Assembly (NCBI GenBank): GCA_051294375.1
Contig: CM119264.1
Span: 8,282,873-8,346,872, forward strand
DNA: 64,000 bases
Direction of reading: 5' to 3'
Source: Paraspadella gotoi
Lineage: Eukaryota; Chaetognatha
The position numbers and the translations under genes were made by a program. Of the stretch, positions 42,591 through 53,699 are shown one piece after another. The notes below the pieces were generated by a model. That model had not been told where the DNA came from. It did no database searches and was given only the letters and a program-made list of their open reading frames with translations. Numbering within the stretch: the first letter of the stretch is position 1; each line of letters opens with the position of its first letter.

Positions 42591-42599
42591 CTGATGAGG

Positions 42600-43110
42600 G
42601 GAAAAAAAGTCACAAAATTTAATTAAAGTAGTAGGATTAGATTCGAGAAGTACTAACAATAAAATAAACTAGCGCGTCGTAGTACCAAATATGAGGTTGT
42701 TTATTTCATACACTTTTTCTAAGATATCTTTAAGATCGTAATTCGAGCGCTAAAATAATGCGAATATGATGCAATGAGGTCGCGCAAGTAGCCGCAAAAT
42801 CATTTTGTAAACAAAATCGTTATAAAAAATTTCATCAAAATTTTTTTTTCTTTTTCTTTTTTCAAGTATTTCGCAAAGTGAGGATTGAGCAAAGGAGAAT
42901 TTCCGTAAGAATCAAAAATAAGTGAGAGACCTCTTCTTTTAAAAAACCCGACCAATGATGCCTCGTTTCGGTTTGAGGCATCCCATTGGCTATGAAAATC
43001 GAAAATCTGGGGATCGGCCGCAAGCGATCCGCGGAAAACGTTCCTAAAAAGAAACGAGAAACATGAGAATCCGTAAGAAAGAATCTTATCGATAAAGAGA
43101 GAATTCATGT
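42600..43110 (-). CDS. Gene Y, block copy a
   Basis: A 102-codon frame starts MNSLFIDKILSYGF (43108) and continues through SQWDASNRNEASLVGFF and SPLLNPHFAKYLKK. A hydrophobic N-terminus suggests a signal peptide or membrane helix in this family. Copy b has a different frame after residue 10 because of indels, so the true product cannot be settled. Position: between X and Z on the same strand. Confidence 0.4.
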
Positions 43111-43229
43111 TTCTTTTTGTTTTTTTAAATTTATTTTATTTTATAATTTAATTTATCCATCTAGTTTTAAAGTAAACATAAACATGAACATAAATATTAA
43201 AAAACATAAAGAACATAAAAAAACAAATT

Positions 43230-43765
43230 AAAAAATTAACCTAAACGAGAAATAAATGCTCTAAAATCTTTTTTGCTAAAACCCCTTTTTTAAAAGAAAC
43301 AAAATTATTTGTAAGCTATGTCTTCATTTTCCTTCAAAACGCATGCAAAACACTCTGATAAGTTTTTCGGTTTGAGAAAAAAATTGAGAAAACCTGTTCA
43401 TTAAAAAAGCGACACATATTCATATGCAGAAATGCGAGAAGATCTACTACAGGTCTTACAATGATTGTGATTGCATGAGTTACAACTGCTAAATGATAAT
43501 TTTTAATTGAGGCAATGCGAAGACTTACGTGCTCATGCAAAATATTATATAATTTAATTTTTTTTAAATGTCGATTATGAAAAAAAATACCAGTTTCTTT
43601 CAAAATGGCGTCAGCAATTTCAATAATAAATTGTACACTTAATAATTTCAAATTTAAATTTTGATTGCTCTGACTTCTAAGGTTAAGTGATGAATTCCCA
43701 CTAAAAATTTATTGATCCCATCCTGAAGTCGCATCCCTTGCGCACCTATGGTGGTGCTTTTATAT
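43230..43765 (-). pseudogene. Gene X, block copy a
   Basis: A frame of 105 codons holds VQFIIEIADAILKETGIFF, later SLRIASIKNYHLAV. After VVTHAI it is shifted relative to copy b, where HCKTCSRSSRISAYEY follows. Sequence at the 3' end is FKKGVLAKK-like. The protein is unknown; the Cys pair in HCKTC could bind metal, but this is speculation. Confidence 0.45.
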
Positions 43766-43935
43766 ATATAGGTGCAATCAGGTCCAAATATGAAGACCTG
43801 ATTATGCCGAGAGAAAGTGAATAAGTTTTCCAAAAAAAATAAAGGAGTTTCTAGAGTATCTTTTCAATTCTTTCCGATTCATGTCCTTTTTTCATTTCGG
43901 ATAAAAGTTCATTTTCTTTATTTTCCGACATTTTT
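43755..43935 (-). pseudogene. Gene U, block copy a
   Basis: Counterpart of 46088-46267. ATG conserved (CAT near 43931); small indels late in the frame. Confidence 0.4.
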
Positions 43936-44253
43936 TTGAACTGTGGTAAAACTAAATATAAAAAAAACATAAATAAAGTATTTTAATGTGGAGTATATGG
44001 AACGAAAAATTTCTATCTAAATCTATGTTTATATTATAATTTTCGAAAGAGGGAACCACAGTTTGCCATTTAATAATTGTTTCAATAAGTCTAACAGCGG
44101 TTCTTCGTCATTATAGAATAAAAGTCACAACCGCGTAAAGTAGATTTACGTTTATAACATAGATTTCAAGAAGCACTGATTTTCAGTTTCGGACTTTAAT
44201 AATTGAAAGGTTTTACTATAAATATGATNNNNNNNNNNNNNNNNNNNNNNNNN

Positions 44254-44925
44254 TAACGACGAAGACTCTGTCTCCGTCGCTAAAATTAAAGGTTTTTACC
44301 ACTTCGTCTTTTTCCAGGAGGAAAGTGTCCCGATCCTCCCACCGCCGATCTCAATAATCTTGATTACGGTGGAGGAAGTCTAATTCCTCCTGGAGAGATC
44401 ATCTCGTTGTTCTTAAAATTATTTTAGTTTTTTGTCTTTCCAAGACTTTCCTTTTTTAATTTCTCATTTTGTTTTTTAAGGTGCAACTGTTCTTTGTCTC
44501 GCGCTTGCGAGTTCTTAGGCGCAGTAACGAGCAAGTTACTGCGCCAGTGTTCTTCGATACAGATCCAACCGGCTTACCGGTTGGATCTGCGGCCCTTGGT
44601 GCGACAAAAAGGGGCTCCAGCCCCTTTTGTTTCGTTCGAGGTCGCCGCCGCTTCGCGACCTCGACCACCAAAGCTGGCGCCATTGGTTGTCGCGGCTATT
44701 AGCCGCGACCGGATGTCGCCGCATGAGTAGTTGAGCGATGGCGGGAGAAGAATGTTTTTTTGATAAACGGCCATCGGCGGCCGCCAAGCCCTGTGTATTC
44801 GAGTGCTGGCGGGAGCGGCGTCGTTGGGTTTTTTTATCGACATGTTCTCTTCGTTTATAGATTAGGACATAATCGAGCATAAGCAGAAATGGATGATGGT
44901 CTTTATCCATTTTGCTTATATAGTT
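44254..44925 (-). other. Family Z copy g
   Basis: Full length, minus strand. Clear stems: GGCGCAGTAAC/GTTACTGCGCC at 44518-44545, AGATCCAACCGG/CCGGTTGGATCT at 44561-44588, a GAGGTCGC/GCGACCTC stem at about 44636-44660, TCGCGGCT/AGCCGCGA at about 44688-44706, and the first hairpin at 44880-44920. Open N-terminal frame MDKDHHPFLLMLDY from about 44907. Confidence 0.7.
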
Positions 44926-45286
44926 TCTGATGAGGGGAAAAAAAGATTCCAAAATTTATTATTAAAGTAGTAGGATTAGATTCGAAAGTACTAACAATAA
45001 AATAACTAGCGCGTCGTAGTACCACCAAATTATGAGGTTTGTTTATTTCATACACTTTTTCTAAGATATCTTTTAAGATCGTAATTTCGAGCGCTAAGAA
45101 TAATGCGAATATGATGCAATGAGGTCGCCAAGTAGCCGCAAAATCATTTTGTAAACAAAAATCGTTATAAAAAATTTCATCAAAATTGTTTTTTTTCTTT
45201 TTCTTTTTTCAAGTATTCGCAAAGGTAGGATTGAGCAAAGGAGAATTTCCGTAAGAATCAAAAATAAGTGAGAGAACCTCTTTCTT

Positions 45287-45460
45287 TTAAAAACCCGACC
45301 AATGATCGCCTCGTTTCGGTTTGAGGCATCCATTGGCTATGAAAATCGAAAATCTGGGGGATCGGCCCGGCAAGCGATCCGCGGAAACGTTCCTAAAAAG
45401 AAACGAGAACATGAGAATCCGTAGAAAGAGAAGAATCTTATCGATAAAGAGAGAATTCAT
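45287..45460 (-). CDS. Gene Y, block copy b
   Basis: ORF of 57 codons, MNSLFIDKILLFLRILMF first, a strong hydrophobic N-terminus that looks like a signal peptide, ending at TAA 45287. A longer sequence similar to copy a continues on the same strand to about 45000 in other frames (KERGS, ASYSHY). The ATG is conserved in all copies (23745, 43108, 45460, 49988). Unknown function. Confidence 0.4.
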   Translation of the reverse strand: MNSLFIDKILLFLRILMFSFLFRNVSADRLPGRSPRFSIFIANGCLKPKRGDHWSGF

Positions 45461-45574
45461 GTTTCTTTTTGTTTTTTTAATTTATTTTATTTTATAATTT
45501 AATTTATCCATCTAGTTTTAAAGTAAACATAAACATGAACATAAATATAAAAACATAAGAACATAAAAAAAACA

Positions 45575-46080
45575 ATTAAAAATTAACCTAAACGAGAAAA
45601 TAAATGCTCTAAATCTTTTTTTGCTAAAACCCCTTTTTTAAAAGAAACAAAATTATTTGTAACTATGTCTTCATTTTCCTTCAAAACGCATGCAAAACAC
45701 TCTGATAAGTTTTTCGGTTTGAGAAAAAAATTGAGAAACCTGTTCATTAAAAAGCGACACATATTCATATGCAGAAATGCGAGAAGATCTACTACAGGTC
45801 TTACAATGATTGATTGCATGAGTTACAACTGCTAAATGATAATTTTTAATTGAGGCAATGCGAAGACTTACTGCTGCATGCAAAATATTATTAATTTAAT
45901 TTTTTTTAAATGTCGATTATGAAAAAAAATACCAGTTTCTTTCAAAATGGCGTCAGCAATTTCAATAATAAATTGTACACTTATAATTTCAAATTTAAAT
46001 TTTCGATTGCTCTGACTTCTAAGGTTAAGTGATGAATTCCCACTAAAAATTTATTGATCCCATCCTGAAGTTCGCATCCC
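45575..46080 (-). CDS. Gene X, block copy b
   Basis: Conserved segments in order: SVQFIIEIADAILKETG, FFHNRHLKKIKL, then after a one-base shift SLRIASIKNYHLAVVTHAI, HCKTCSRSSRISAYEYVSL, FSQTEKLIRVF, then after another shift DIVTNNFVSFKKGVLAKK and a stop near 45590. A donor-like GTAAGTC after GCAGCA (about 45868) and an acceptor-like TTTAGCAG (about 45826) would bound a 43 bp intron, shorter than others here. No family recognised. Follows gene U on the same strand. Confidence 0.5.
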
Positions 46081-46087
46081 TTGCACC

Positions 46088-46267
46088 CTATGGTGGTGCT
46101 TTTATATATAGGTCAATCAGGTCCAAATATGAAGACCTGATTATGCCGAGAAAAGTGAATAAGTTTTCCAAAAAAATAAGGAGTTTTCTAGAGTACTTTT
46201 CAATTCTTTCCGATTCATGTCCTTTTTTCATTTCGGATAAAAGTTCATTTTCTTTATTTTCCGACAT
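46088..46267 (-). CDS. Gene U: 59-residue charged helical protein
   Basis: MSENKENELLSEMKKGHESE, then a hydrophobic LLIFLENLFTFLG segment, ending IKAPP and TAG. A TATA box lies about 50 bp upstream (46317-46324). Present in block copies a and c. It is the first gene of the minus-strand set U-X-Y-Z. Charged N-terminus plus one hydrophobic helix suggests a small membrane-associated protein; not recognised. Confidence 0.5.
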   Translation of the reverse strand: MSENKENELLSEMKKGHESERIEKYSRKLLIFLENLFTFLGIIRSSYLDLIDLYIKAPP

Positions 46268-46316
46268 TTTTTTGAAACTGTTGGTAAAACTTAAAATATA
46301 AAAAAACTAAATAAAG

Positions 46317-46324
46317 TATTTATA
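46317..46324 (-). promoter_or_regulatory. TATA box of gene U
   Basis: TATAAATA on the minus strand (CCACTATAAATACT), 50 bp from the U start codon. Confidence 0.55.
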
Positions 46325-46542
46325 GTGGAGTATATGGAACGAAAAGAAATTCTATCTAAATCTATGTTATATTATAATTTTTCGAAAGAGGGAACCAGAT
46401 TTGCCATTTTAATAATTTTTTCATAAGTCTTAACTACGGTTTCGTCCATTATAGAATAAAAGTCACAACCGCGTAAATAGATTACGTTTATTACATAGAT
46501 TTCAAGAAGCACTGATTTTCAGTTTCGGACTTTAATAATTGA

Positions 46543-46794
46543 AAGGTTTTACTAATAATATATGATTCCCATTTTGATTGTCATAATATAATCAAAGAAA
46601 AAGTTTGCGAATGTCGCACGTCGCATCTGTTTAAAGATGTAGAAAAAGTAATAAGATCATTAATACCAAAAAAATGTATACATGTGGATGATGATCACAA
46701 TAACTTCTATTATAAAAAAGTTATGGAGAAATATCCAGATCCGGTTGAAATACCAATTCATGGTTTGAACTTTGATTATGCCACATTTGAATGA
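46543..46794 (+). CDS. Gene W: C-terminal exon or fragment
   Basis: Open from just after a TGA at 46540 to TGA at 46792. Segments: DSHFDCHNIIKEKVCECRT, FKDVEKVIRSLIP, and ends GLNFDYATFE. There is no suitable ATG at the start, so it may be a spliced 3' exon. It is divergent from gene U and directly precedes gene V by about 20 bp. Contains a CxC pair. Not recognised. The copy at 51160-51430 has several indels. Confidence 0.45.
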   Translation, partial: KVLLIIYDSHFDCHNIIKEKVCECRTSHLFKDVEKVIRSLIPKKCIHVDDDHNNFYYKKVMEKYPDPVEIPIHGLNFDYATFE

Positions 46795-46814
46795 GATAAT
46801 ACTAATTTTTTTAG

Positions 46815-47270
46815 ATGGAGAACAAAATGGAAGATGATGAGATTAAAACTTTTAAAACTCAGTTTAACATCACTTGTGAAAATTACTTGGTCATGTCGAA
46901 CATAATTCAATTCATTATTTTCATGGAAATCTACACAATGTGCGAAGATCACAATTGCAAAAAATGTTACAGGAGGGGTCCAATTATGGAATTTTTGGTG
47001 ACGAATCAACAGCTCATTTTAGAGTACAAAGAATTAAGACGAATGGGACTGATCACAAATTTCGAGGAATTAATGAAGAAGTTCGATGAAAGAATGAGAC
47101 AAGATCTCCCTCCCTTTGACGATCCATCATATAAAAAACATTTTATTAACGGTCTTATTTTTTTATTAATTTCTCTAAAGTCAAATAAAATGAAATTAAA
47201 TAACATAACGGAATTAACCGGTACTTTTTCAAAATCTATCAAATTACCCAAATCTGCAAAAATCTTATAA
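46815..47270 (+). CDS. Gene V: 151-residue hypothetical protein
   Basis: Intact ORF, MENKMEDDEIKTFKTQ to KSAKIL. A helical, charged protein with a Cys/His cluster (MCEDHNCKKC, residues about 40-50) that could be a small metal site. Either of two in-frame ATGs could be used. Same strand and order (W, V, P, polymerase) in the duplicated block at 51440-51930, where it is broken by about a dozen one-base insertions. Not recognised; inferred to be a viral accessory gene from its neighbours. Confidence 0.6.
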   Translation: MENKMEDDEIKTFKTQFNITCENYLVMSNIIQFIIFMEIYTMCEDHNCKKCYRRGPIMEFLVTNQQLILEYKELRRMGLITNFEELMKKFDERMRQDLPPFDDPSYKKHFINGLIFLLISLKSNKMKLNNITELTGTFSKSIKLPKSAKIL

Positions 47271-47479
47271 GCAATTAATCATTTTTCTATTTTACCTAGA
47301 ATCGAAAATGTTATCGATGATGCATTAATGTTTAGAATCTAAATTTACATACTTGTCAAAAATTATTCTAAAAAAATAAATGAAATTGTAAAGGAAAGAG
47401 AGCGGAATCTTTTTTCACCTACCGCGATGACGGTGTACAGTATACTTTTAATGAATAACATTGTAATTTTATTTCAGCA

Positions 47480-47785
47480 ATGGTCGATCTTTTTCTCACG
47501 AAACCTATTGACTTATCAATTAACTCGGAAACTAGAGAGGATCTGCCCCTCGATCTATCGATAAACTTTAATCCCATTAATTCACCTCTTTCGCACGATC
47601 GTTCGAACCTAAGTACACCGGGACGACGACGACCTCGAGAGAGACGACGACGACGACGAAGAATCGACCTTGAGCGACGAAAACTTTTTTTTGGAGTTGG
47701 CCGGTCCTTCGACTAGGAAAAAAAAAACTACTACTGCGAATGAACCCTTGTCCTCGCACATCGATCAAATGGGAGGGTGAAAAAG
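47480..47785 (+). CDS. Gene P: protein with two PxDLS motifs and acidic/basic tail
   Basis: The ATG follows an acceptor-like TTATTTCAG. The frame carries TKPIDLSIN and DLPLDLSIN within the first 30 residues: two PxDLS motifs, the short motif by which adenovirus E1A and many repressors bind the corepressor CtBP. After residue about 45 the annotated frame becomes Arg-rich, while the next frame reads DDDDLERDDDDDEESTLSDE then FFLELAGPSTRKKK, a more protein-like composition. An indel in the GAC repeat near 47615 is likely. Followed by the polymerase start. Copy in the next block: 52170-52540. Confidence 0.5.
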
Positions 47786-47989
47786 AAAAATGGAACCGAT
47801 GAAAGAAAAAATGGGTTTTTTGAGGAAGACTTTTCCATAGAAACAAAAAAATATCAAAAAAACTTAATTCAAAACATTCAATTTAAATATAAAAAAACGA
47901 ATTATCGAAAAATTGAGATTATCATATACAAATATCTTTGCTCAAAGCTCAAATGCTCACAAGCTTGAAAATATTTGGTTAAATATTAG

Positions 47990-48330
47990 ATGTTAAAGTT
48001 TCACACAAACTTTTTGTGAAATTTCAAAAAGATGAAAATGATGAAATAACCATAATAGGTTTTTTTTGATCAAAGTCGAGGGTTTCTTCACGAATCTTCC
48101 AACATATCGGAAATTTTGGACGAATGTTTCGGTAGATTGATAATTGAAATCGAGGACAAGACGACCACCGGTTCGAATTCGTTTTTTTAGAAATAGAAAA
48201 GACAGATTTGACCATTTTAAAGAACCAGAACTGAGATCAAAACGCGCCACCATCAATTTGCCCTCGACAAAGACTCAAGATGATTGCGTCAAAATGTCAA
48301 TTTTGGCTTGTTTATTTCACTCCAAACTTT
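47990..48330 (+). pseudogene. polB: PolB N-terminal fragment, block copy b
   Basis: Matches 34418-34755 and extends about 60 bp further 5' than the main locus, which is hidden by a gap there. The frame is cut at SILACLFH, after which an unrelated GC-rich minisatellite follows. It contains a deletion of about 30 bp relative to the main locus near 48220. Confidence 0.75.
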
Positions 48331-48344
48331 AATTAGTTCCATCT

Positions 48345-48559
48345 CCTCATCGACCGCGCCGTTCGTTGCGTCGGTGACGCCGGCAGCGCCGTCCACGTCG
48401 ACGGCGCCATCGACATCTGCAAGGGCGCCATTTACAGCGTCTACAACGGCGCCGTCAACGTTGATGGCGGCACCGTCGACATCTACAGCGCCTACGACAT
48501 CTACGACAACCTTGATGGCACCGTCTACTTCATCAGCGGTGCCATCTATGTCATCAACG
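48345..48559 (+). repeat. GC-rich minisatellite, frame (APSTST)n
   Basis: 15-18 bp units like GGCGCCGTCTACATCTAC. One frame gives a mucin-like APSTST repeat, another on the opposite strand VDGT/VDGA. Joined directly to the broken polymerase. Ends at a 25 N gap. Confidence 0.7.
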
Positions 48560-48624
48560 NNNNNNNNNNNNNNNNNNNNNNNNNGTGAAGAGTTGGGGAC
48601 GAAGTTGAAATTGGGGGGGAGGGA

Positions 48625-49415
48625 CTACCTGGGATCGGAGGTCGAAATCATGACCCCAGTGAGGAATGGTGGCAAATCGCAATTTTGAGCCACACTCTCT
48701 TTTAACACGAAGAGCTCCTGTCTCCGTCGCTAGGAACATATAAAGGTTATTACCACTTGTCTTTTTTACCAGGAGGAAGGAGGTGTCCCGAATCCTCCAC
48801 CGCGATCCTCGAATAATCTTGATTTTCGGTGGGGAAGCTACTAATTCCTCTGGAGACGATCTACCTCGTTGTCTTAAAATATCCGTTTAATTTGGTTTGT
48901 CTTTCCAAGACTTTCCTTTTAAATTCTCTTTTGTTTTTTAAGTGCAACTTTCTTGTCTTCGCGCTTGCGAGTCTTAGGCTGCCAGTTAACGAGGCAAGTT
49001 AACTGCGCCAGATGTCCTTTCGATACACGATCCAATCCGGCTTACCGGTTGGATTTGCGGCCTTGGTGCGACAGAAAGGGGCTCCAGCCCCTTTTGTTTT
49101 CGTTCGAGGTGCCGCCTGAGCTGCTTGGCGGAGCCTCGCACCAAAGCTGGGCGCCATTGGTTGTCGCGGCGATTAGCCGCGAAACGGAGTGAATGTCGCG
49201 GCGGATGCAGTAGATGAGCAGATGGCGGGAGAATGTTTTTTTGATAACGGTCCATCGGCGGCCGGCCAGCCTAGTGGTATTCGAGGTGCTGGCGGCTGAG
49301 GCGGCGTCCGTTGGAGGTTTTCGTGATCGACATGTTCTCTTCGTTTATGATTAGGTAGCATATCGAGCATGATAGCAAAATGGGATGATGGGTCTTTATC
49401 CATTTGCTTATATAT
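48625..49415 (-). other. Family Z copy h (error-rich)
   Basis: All main hairpins are recognisable but nearly every one carries inserted bases relative to copy g, for example at the GCCAGTTAAC/GTTAACTGCGCC stem near 48980. Confidence 0.6.
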
Positions 49416-49419
49416 TTCT

Positions 49420-50860
49420 CGAATGAGGGGAAAAAAAGATTCAAAGAATTATATTAAAGGTAGTAGGATTACGAGTTTCCGAAAGTACTAATCAATAATA
49501 AAACTAGCGCGTCGTAAGTTACCGACAAATTATGAGGTTTGTGGTTATTTCAGTAACACTTTTTCTAAGATAGTCTTTTAAGATCGTAATTTCGCAGCGC
49601 TAAGAGTAATGCGAATATGATGGCAAAAGTGAGGTCCGCAAGTAGCGCGCAAGAATCATTGTTGTAAACAAAAATCGTTATAAAAAATTTCATTCAACAA
49701 TTTTTTTTTCTTTTCTTTTTTCAATAATTTCGCAAAGTGAGGATTGAGCAAAGGAGAGATTTCCGTAAGTAATCAAGAAATAAGTGAGAGATCCTCTTTC
49801 TTATAAAAAACCCTGCCAATGATCGCCTCGTTTCGGTTTGAGGCATCCTATCTTGCTGATCGAAAATCGAAAAAATCTGGGGGAATCGGCCGGGCAAGGC
49901 GATCCGCGGGAAAACGTTCGCTAAAAGAAACGAGATACATTGAGAAATCCGTTAGAGAAGAATCTTATCGACTAAAGCGAGAATTCAAATGTTCTTTTTG
50001 TTTTTTTATTATTTTAATTTTATAATTTTAATTTATCCATCTAGTTTTAAAAGTAAACATAACGATGAACATAAAATTAACAAACATAAAAACAAAAAAA
50101 CAATTAATAAAAATTAACCTACTAACGAGAAAATAAATGCTCTTAAATCTTTCTTTGCTAACGAACCCCTTTTTTAAAGAAACAAAATTATTTGTGAAGC
50201 TATAGTCTTCATTTCCTTTCAAAACGCATGCAAGAGCACTCTGATAAGTTTTTCGTTTGAGAGAAAAAAATGAGAAAACCTGTCAGTTAAAAAGCGAACA
50301 CATTATTCATATGCAGAAATGCGAGAGATCTGACTACAGGTCTATACAATGATTGATTGCATGAGTTACAACCTGCTAAATGATAATTTTTTAATTGAGG
50401 CAATGCGAAAGAACTTACTGCTGCATGCAAAATATTATAATTTAATTTTTTTTTAAATGTCATAAGAAAAACAAATACCAGTTTCTTTTCAAAGATGGCG
50501 TCAGCAATTTCAATAATAAATTGTCACACTTAAATTTTCAATATTAAATTTCTGTGATTGCTCTGACTTCTAAGGTTAAGTGATGAATTCCCACTAAAAA
50601 GTTATTGATCCATACCTGACAGTCGCATCCCTTCGACCCTAATGGTGGTGCTTTGTTATATATATGGGTTCAAATCAGGTCCACAATATGGAGAGACCTG
50701 ATATGCCGAGAAAAGTGAATAAGGTTTTCCAAAAAATAATAGGAGTTTTCTAAGAGTACTTTCGAAAAATTCTTTCCGATTCATGTCCTTTTTTTTAGAT
50801 TTCGGATAAAAGTTCATGTTCTTTATTTTCCGACCATTTTTTTGAAACTGTTGGTAAAAC
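49420..50860 (-). pseudogene. Genes Y, X and U, block copy c (error-rich)
   Basis: Collinear with 44930-46270: Y ATG at about 49988, X about 50110-50650, U ATG about 50842. Scattered one- and two-base insertions break all frames. Confidence 0.55.
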
Positions 50861-51159
50861 TTAAATATAAAAAAAACTAAAATAAGTATTTAAATACGCG
50901 TGGAGTATGATGGAAGAAAAAAAATTGCTATCTAAATCTATTGTTTATTTTATAATTTGTCGAAAAGAAGGAACACAATTTGGCCATTTAATAATTGTTT
51001 CGATAGAGTCTAAAGACAAAAAGCGGTTTTTTCGTCTTCCATTAAGGGAAAAAGTAACACCAACCGCGTGAAAGTAGATTTACGTTTATACTATAGATTT
51101 TTCAAGGAAGCGAACTTGATTTTCAGATTTCGCGACTTTAATAATTGAAAGGTTTACTA

Positions 51160-52545
51160 ATAATGACTACTGTTCCCATTTTGATTGTCATAAAAAGTGT
51201 CAAAGAAAAAGTGTTGCAGAATGTCCGCACGTCGCATCTGTCTTAAAGATTTAGAAAAAGGTGAACTTAAGATCACTTAATACCCAAAAAAAAATCGTAT
51301 ACATTGTGGAATGATGATCACAATAACTTCTGATTATAAAAAAGTCTATGGAGAAATATCCAGATCCCGGTTGAAATACACAATTAACATGGTTGAGACT
51401 TTGATTTATCGCACATTGATGAGGATTAATACTAATGTTTTTTAGGATGGAGAAAACAAAAATCGAAGATGATGAGAATAAAACTTTTTAAAACTCAGTT
51501 TACATCACTTGCAAGAAAATTACTTGGCTCATGTCGAGGAACATAATTCAATATTCATTATTGTTCATGGAAATCTACACAATGTGTGAAGATTCACAAA
51601 TGCAAAAATTTAACAGGAGGGGTTCCCAATTAGTGGAACCTTTTTGGTGACGAATTCAACAAGCTCATTTTAGAGTAACAAAGAATTAAGGAACGTAATG
51701 GGGACTGATCACAAATTGAGGGATTAATGAAGAATTCGATTGAAACGAATGTAGACAAGATCTCCCTCCTCTCGACGAATCCATCATATAAAAACATGTT
51801 TATTATAGGTCCTTATTTGTTTATTAAATTCTCTAAAGTCAAATATCAAAATGAAATTAAATAACATAGACGGCAAATAACCGGATACTGGCTTTTCAAA
51901 AATCATCAATTACCGCAAATCTGCAAAAATTATAAGCAATTAATCATTTTTCTATTTTTACCTTAGAATCGAAAATGTTATCGATCGATGGCAGTATCAA
52001 ATGTGTTGTAGAATCTTAAAATTTAATACTTGTTCAAAAATTTATTTCTAAATAAATAAGATGAAATTGTTAAAGAAGATGAGCGGAATCTTTTTATCAC
52101 CTACACGCGATGCACGGTGTGTTACAGTAGTACTACTTTTAATGATAAAACAAAATTTGGGTTAAGATAGTTTATATGTTAGCACAATGGGATCTTTTCT
52201 CAAAACCTATTGACTTATCCAATTAACTCGGAAACTAGAAGAGGATCTGCCCTCGATCTATCGAATATACTTAATCACCATTAATCACCTCTTTCGCACG
52301 TAATCGTTCGAACTAAAGTACACCGGACGACGACGACCTCGAGAGAGACGACGACGACGCGAAATGACCTTGAGCGACGAACAACTTTTTTTTGGATGTA
52401 TGAGGCCGGTCCTTCGCTAGAAAAAAGAAAACTACTACTGGCGAAATGAACCCTTAGTCCTCGGCACATCGATCAATATGGGAAGTGAGGGTACAAAAAG
52501 AAAAATGCGAACCGATGAAAGTTAAAAATGGGTATTTATTGAGGA
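51160..52545 (+). pseudogene. Genes W, V and P, block copy c (error-rich)
   Basis: Collinear with 46560-47785 with many short insertions; none of the three ORFs stays open. Confidence 0.6.
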
Positions 52546-52734
52546 AGACTTTTCCATAGAAACAAAAAAATATTCAAAAAAACTTAATCGTCAAAATCAG
52601 TGTCAATCCTTAAATATAAATCAAACGGAAATTGATCGGAAAAATTAGATTACATATACCAAATATCTTTGCTCAACAGCTCAAAATGCTCAACAAGCTG
52701 AGAAATTATTTGGTTTAAATATTAAGATGTTAAA

Positions 52735-53085
52735 AGTTTCACAGCACAAACTTTTTGTGAAATTTAAAAAGATGAAAATGATGAAATTAACCATAATAGG
52801 ATTTCGTTTTTTTGAAATCAAAGTTCGAGGGGTTTCTTCAAAGAATCTTCCAACATCATCGGAAATTTTGGACGAAGTGAATTTCGGTAGATTTGATAAT
52901 TGAATCGAGGACAAGAACGACCACGGTTCGAGTATCGTTTTTTCAGCAAATAGAAAAGACAGATTTGACCATTTTAAAGAACCAGAAACTGAGATCGAAA
53001 ACGCGCCACCATCTAGTCTCTGCCCTCGACAAAGGACTCCAAGATGATGCCTCCAAAAAATAAGTCAATTTGCGTTTATTTCAAC
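52735..53085 (+). pseudogene. polB: PolB N-terminal fragment, block copy c
   Basis: Equivalent to 47990-48330, same truncation point and same following minisatellite, so the truncation predates the block duplication. Confidence 0.65.
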
Positions 53086-53109
53086 TACCAAAACTTTAAT
53101 TAGTTCCCA

Positions 53110-53690
53110 TCTCCTCATCGGACCGCGCCGTTATCGGTGCGATCGGTGATCGCCGGCAGCCGCCGTTCACGTCGACGGCGCGATACGACATCTGCAAGGT
53201 CCCATTACAGCGTCATACTAACGGCGCCAAGTCAACGTTGATGGCGGCACCGTCGACCATCTACAAGCGCCTACGACATCTACGACACCTGATTGGCACC
53301 GTCTACTCAATCACCCATCTATGCACTCATACGGCGCCGCCCGTCTACCGGCGGCGCCATCTACCTGTCAACGGGCGCGGCGTCTAATCATCGATGGTGC
53401 CATCTACCCAACGCGGCGCCGCACATCGATGGGGCCATCTAACCCTCAACGGCGGCGCCGGTTCTCGGGGGTGTCTCCCACCACCACACACCTCAACGGC
53501 GGCGCCGTCTACATCGACGGTGCCATCTAAATCTATGGCGGCGCCATCTACATCGACGGTGCCATCTAAATCTACGACGGCACCGTCTACGGTGGCGCCA
53601 TCGACATCCACGGTGCCGTCTACATCAACGGCGGCACAATGAAAAATTCAACGACGGTGGCGCCGTCTACGGTGGCGCCATCGCAGAGAT
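53110..53690 (+). repeat. GC-rich minisatellite, longer array
   Basis: The same unit as 48345-48559 in more copies, including 53500-53640 with regular GGCGCCATCTACATCGACGG-type units. The plus frame again gives APSTST and VPSKS repeats. Confidence 0.7.
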
Positions 53691-53699
53691 GAGAATATG

